From: an uncultured bacterium
GTDB taxonomy: Bacteria; Planctomycetota; JAJSAM01; JAJVHW01
DNA length: 64,000 nt
Reading direction: 5' to 3'
NCBI GenBank assembly: GCA_937996235.1
Contig: CALKVK010000029.1
Location: 173,017-237,016 of the forward strand
The translations under genes and the position numbers were made by a program. Every line of letters begins with the position of its first letter. The first letter of the stretch is position 1. Below the pieces are notes generated by a model. It was not told the DNA's origin. It did no database searches and was given only the letters and a program-made list of their open reading frames with translations. Positions 62,198 through 64,000 of the stretch are shown in pieces.

Positions 62198-63831
62198 GGC
62201 AGGAACCGCGGCCGGAGGTCGCCGAACGGCGGGAACGGGAAGAAGATCAGGAACGCGCGCCCGATGAGGTCGGAGCGGCGCACGAACGGCTGCGGCACGT
62301 CACGGGCGACGTTCGCGACCTGCGCGCTCGGGATGTGGCGCGGGATGCCGTCGGCGTCGAGGAAGTCGACGGACGCCTCGGACTGGCGGAAGTACGCCGT
62401 CGAGCCGTCCTCGAGATTGAGCGACTGCTGCCCCTCGAGCTTGCGGCCGTCGGTCAGCGTGACGACGTTGACCTTCCACAGGCGGCTGTCGTGGGAGCTG
62501 CCCGTGTTGTCGCCGAGCATCACGAAGCCGTCGTCCGGGATCTGCCACGACTGCGCTCCGGAGTGCGCGTACTGCAGGTCGCGGTCGACGCGCACGTCGG
62601 AGAGCGTCGCGGCCGCGTCGCGCAGGCCGAGCGAGACGCGCGGCTGCCGCCGCCCCTCGTTCGTGACGTCGTCGTGCTGGATGCGCGCGACGAGGCGCCC
62701 GTCGATCCACACGCGCGCCACGCGGTCGGCGACGCCGAGCGCCACGCGCGCGCCGTCGCGCGGCAGCTCCGCATCCGGCACGCGCACGCGGCCGATGCCC
62801 GGCGCCTCGAGCCAGCACGCCTCGGTGCCGAGCTCGAGCGCCACGCGCCGCTGCCCGCCGTCCACCGCGAGCAGCACGGCGGCGTGTTCGCCGAGACGCG
62901 ACGGCACGACGTCCGCGGCAATGCGCAGGTCGGTCTCGTCCGACGCGAGCGTCTCGTCGTACCAGACGGTGCTCTCGGTGTTGGCGGGCACGTCGGCGGC
63001 GGCGGAGGTCGTGTCGATCGTCCACGCGACGCGCCCGTCGTCGTTGCGCAGCACCGCGTCGAGCCCGCGCACCTCGTTCTCCGCGGGGTACTCCGCGAAC
63101 CAGAGGGTGTCCTGCACCTCCTCCGGCTTCGCGACGATCGTGCCGTTCACGTAGACGTCGCCCGCGCGCAGCTCGAGCTTCTCGCCGGGCAGCCCCACGA
63201 GGCGCTTGATGTAGTTGATCTTCCGGAACAGCGGGTAGCGGAAGACGACGATCGACCAGCGCGGCGGGTCGGCGAACAGGAGCGGCAGCTTCGACGCGAG
63301 CAGGCGGTCCCCCTGCGTGCGGCCGACCTGCAGGTCCTTCCCGAGGATCGTCGGGTACATCGACCCGGTCGGGATCAGGAACGCCTCGTACATGAACTCG
63401 CGCACGGTCAGCGCGATGACGAGCGCCATCGCGACGGCCTCGACGTTGTCGCGCACCACGTCGGCCGCGTGCGCCTCGTGCTCCTCGCCGGCGTGCGCGG
63501 GCGCGGCCGCGCCGCTCTGTCCGCGCAGCCACGAGCCGCCCGCGTAGACGAGCAGCGCCGCCGAGACGACGGCCGCCCACGCGCCGCCCGCGAACACCTG
63601 CACGGCGCCGTGGAGGACGAGGACGACGGGCGCCGAGCGGCGCACGAGGCGCAGCGCGAGTCCGGCGAGCACGAGTGCGCCGCCCGTGACGACGCGGTCG
63701 CGGAGCGTCTCGGTGCCCGCGCCGGCCGCCTGCGGGAAGAGCGTGAGCACGAGCACGCCGAGGGTCAGGAGGATCGTCGCGAGACGGCGCTCGCAGCGCG
63801 GCAGGTCGGGGGGCAGGATCGCGTCGAGCAT
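62194..63831 (-). CDS. lepB: Signal peptidase I with a large beta-sandwich insert (copy 2)
   Basis: This 545-residue signal peptidase has N-terminal helices (about 15-130), catalytic Ser S157 in IPTGSMYPTI, Lys K209 in KINYIKRLVGLPGEKLEL, and GDNTGSSHDSRLW (about 440). As in copy 1, about 230 residues separate Lys and GDN. They hold a LamG-like insert (VPDAELPRDGARVALGVADR, then VARVWIDGRLVARIQHDD). lepA precedes it by 6 bp, the classical lepA-lepB pairing. Two diverged copies suggest division of substrates. Confidence 0.9.
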   Translation of the reverse strand: MLDAILPPDLPRCERRLATILLTLGVLVLTLFPQAAGAGTETLRDRVVTGGALVLAGLALRLVRRSAPVVLVLHGAVQVFAGGAWAAVVSAALLVYAGGSWLRGQSGAAAPAHAGEEHEAHAADVVRDNVEAVAMALVIALTVREFMYEAFLIPTGSMYPTILGKDLQVGRTQGDRLLASKLPLLFADPPRWSIVVFRYPLFRKINYIKRLVGLPGEKLELRAGDVYVNGTIVAKPEEVQDTLWFAEYPAENEVRGLDAVLRNDDGRVAWTIDTTSAAADVPANTESTVWYDETLASDETDLRIAADVVPSRLGEHAAVLLAVDGGQRRVALELGTEACWLEAPGIGRVRVPDAELPRDGARVALGVADRVARVWIDGRLVARIQHDDVTNEGRRQPRVSLGLRDAAATLSDVRVDRDLQYAHSGAQSWQIPDDGFVMLGDNTGSSHDSRLWKVNVVTLTDGRKLEGQQSLNLEDGSTAYFRQSEASVDFLDADGIPRHIPSAQVANVARDVPQPFVRRSDLIGRAFLIFFPFPPFGDLRPRFLP

Positions 63832-63837
63832 CGGAGA

Positions 63838-64000
<163 letters not shown>

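Overview
The window is very GC-rich bacterial chromosome with strong third-position G/C, so most long open frames are antisense shadows. The lineage cannot be proved from sequence alone. A DUF1570 peptidase, signal peptidases with a large inserted domain, a giant multihaem cytochrome c in a bc-type operon, and a cupredoxin beside an A2-type oxidase together suggest Planctomycetota or a close relative. The genes describe an aerobic respirer with a branched electron-transport chain. There are no rRNA or tRNA genes, CRISPR arrays or complete transposase genes.

Layout. 0-2.8 kb: the 3' end of an unknown gene, an inverted-repeat element and a secreted beta-propeller protein. 2.8-23.6 kb: an almost unbroken minus-strand block. 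In transcription order it holds a DUF1570 peptidase, a membrane protein, a thioredoxin-fold protein, a ferredoxin, Rieske, split cytochrome b, an octahaem cytochrome, a HEAT protein, a cupredoxin lipoprotein, aa3 oxidase subunits II and I, haem A synthase (ctaA, ctaB), an ABC-2 exporter, SCO, DUF420/CtaM, a small Sec-containing membrane protein and a glycosyltransferase. 23.9-26.6 kb: a cysteine-less rhodanese, a Fic-like protein without the catalytic motif, a HIT hydrolase and a hemerythrin. 26.7-37.9 kb: two CRP/FNR regulators, then a cbb3-type oxidase cluster (dihaem cytochrome c, ccoN, ccoO, two small membrane proteins, ccoI, a SafE/DsbD-like protein), a polyferredoxin and a patatin. 37.9-42.9 kb: an MgtC/DUF4010 transporter, a CBS protein and a translationally coupled lipB-lipA-methyltransferase-SDR operon. 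42.9-53.5 kb: HEAT and vWA proteins, FdhE, a methyltransferase and a 1270-residue pseudokinase/ATPase/TPR protein. 53.5-64 kb: rlmN, dus, a ferredoxin, a cation-efflux protein, an UPF0158 protein, and a lepA-lepB-DUF885-lepB operon that runs off the right edge.

How the parts fit. The bc-type complex passes quinol electrons to periplasmic carriers. These feed a low-affinity A2-type aa3 oxidase, supported by CtaA, CtaB, SCO and CtaM, or a high-affinity cbb3 oxidase, supported by the CcoI copper pump. Five GTGA-N6-TCAC palindromes lie upstream of crp1, crp2, the cbb3 operon, the polyferredoxin gene and the patatin/DUF4010 pair. The half-site matches the R-E-x-V-x-R recognition helices of the two CRP-family proteins, which suggests a local respiratory regulon with autoregulation.

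Most notable result. At 4100-4360 (minus) a frame runs from a GTG-initiated signal peptide, through one in-frame TGA, into a membrane protein. The TGA occupies the first position of a CPxC-type motif (U-P-N-C). A perfect 7-bp stem with a GGTC loop starts 10 nt after it, which is the geometry of a bacterial SECIS. The gene lies immediately downstream of SCO and CtaM, so it is a strong candidate for a selenoprotein in cytochrome oxidase copper-site assembly. Five inverted-repeat elements of 200-310 bp, plus one solitary end, punctuate the window. Three of these ends overlap the stop codon of the neighbouring gene.
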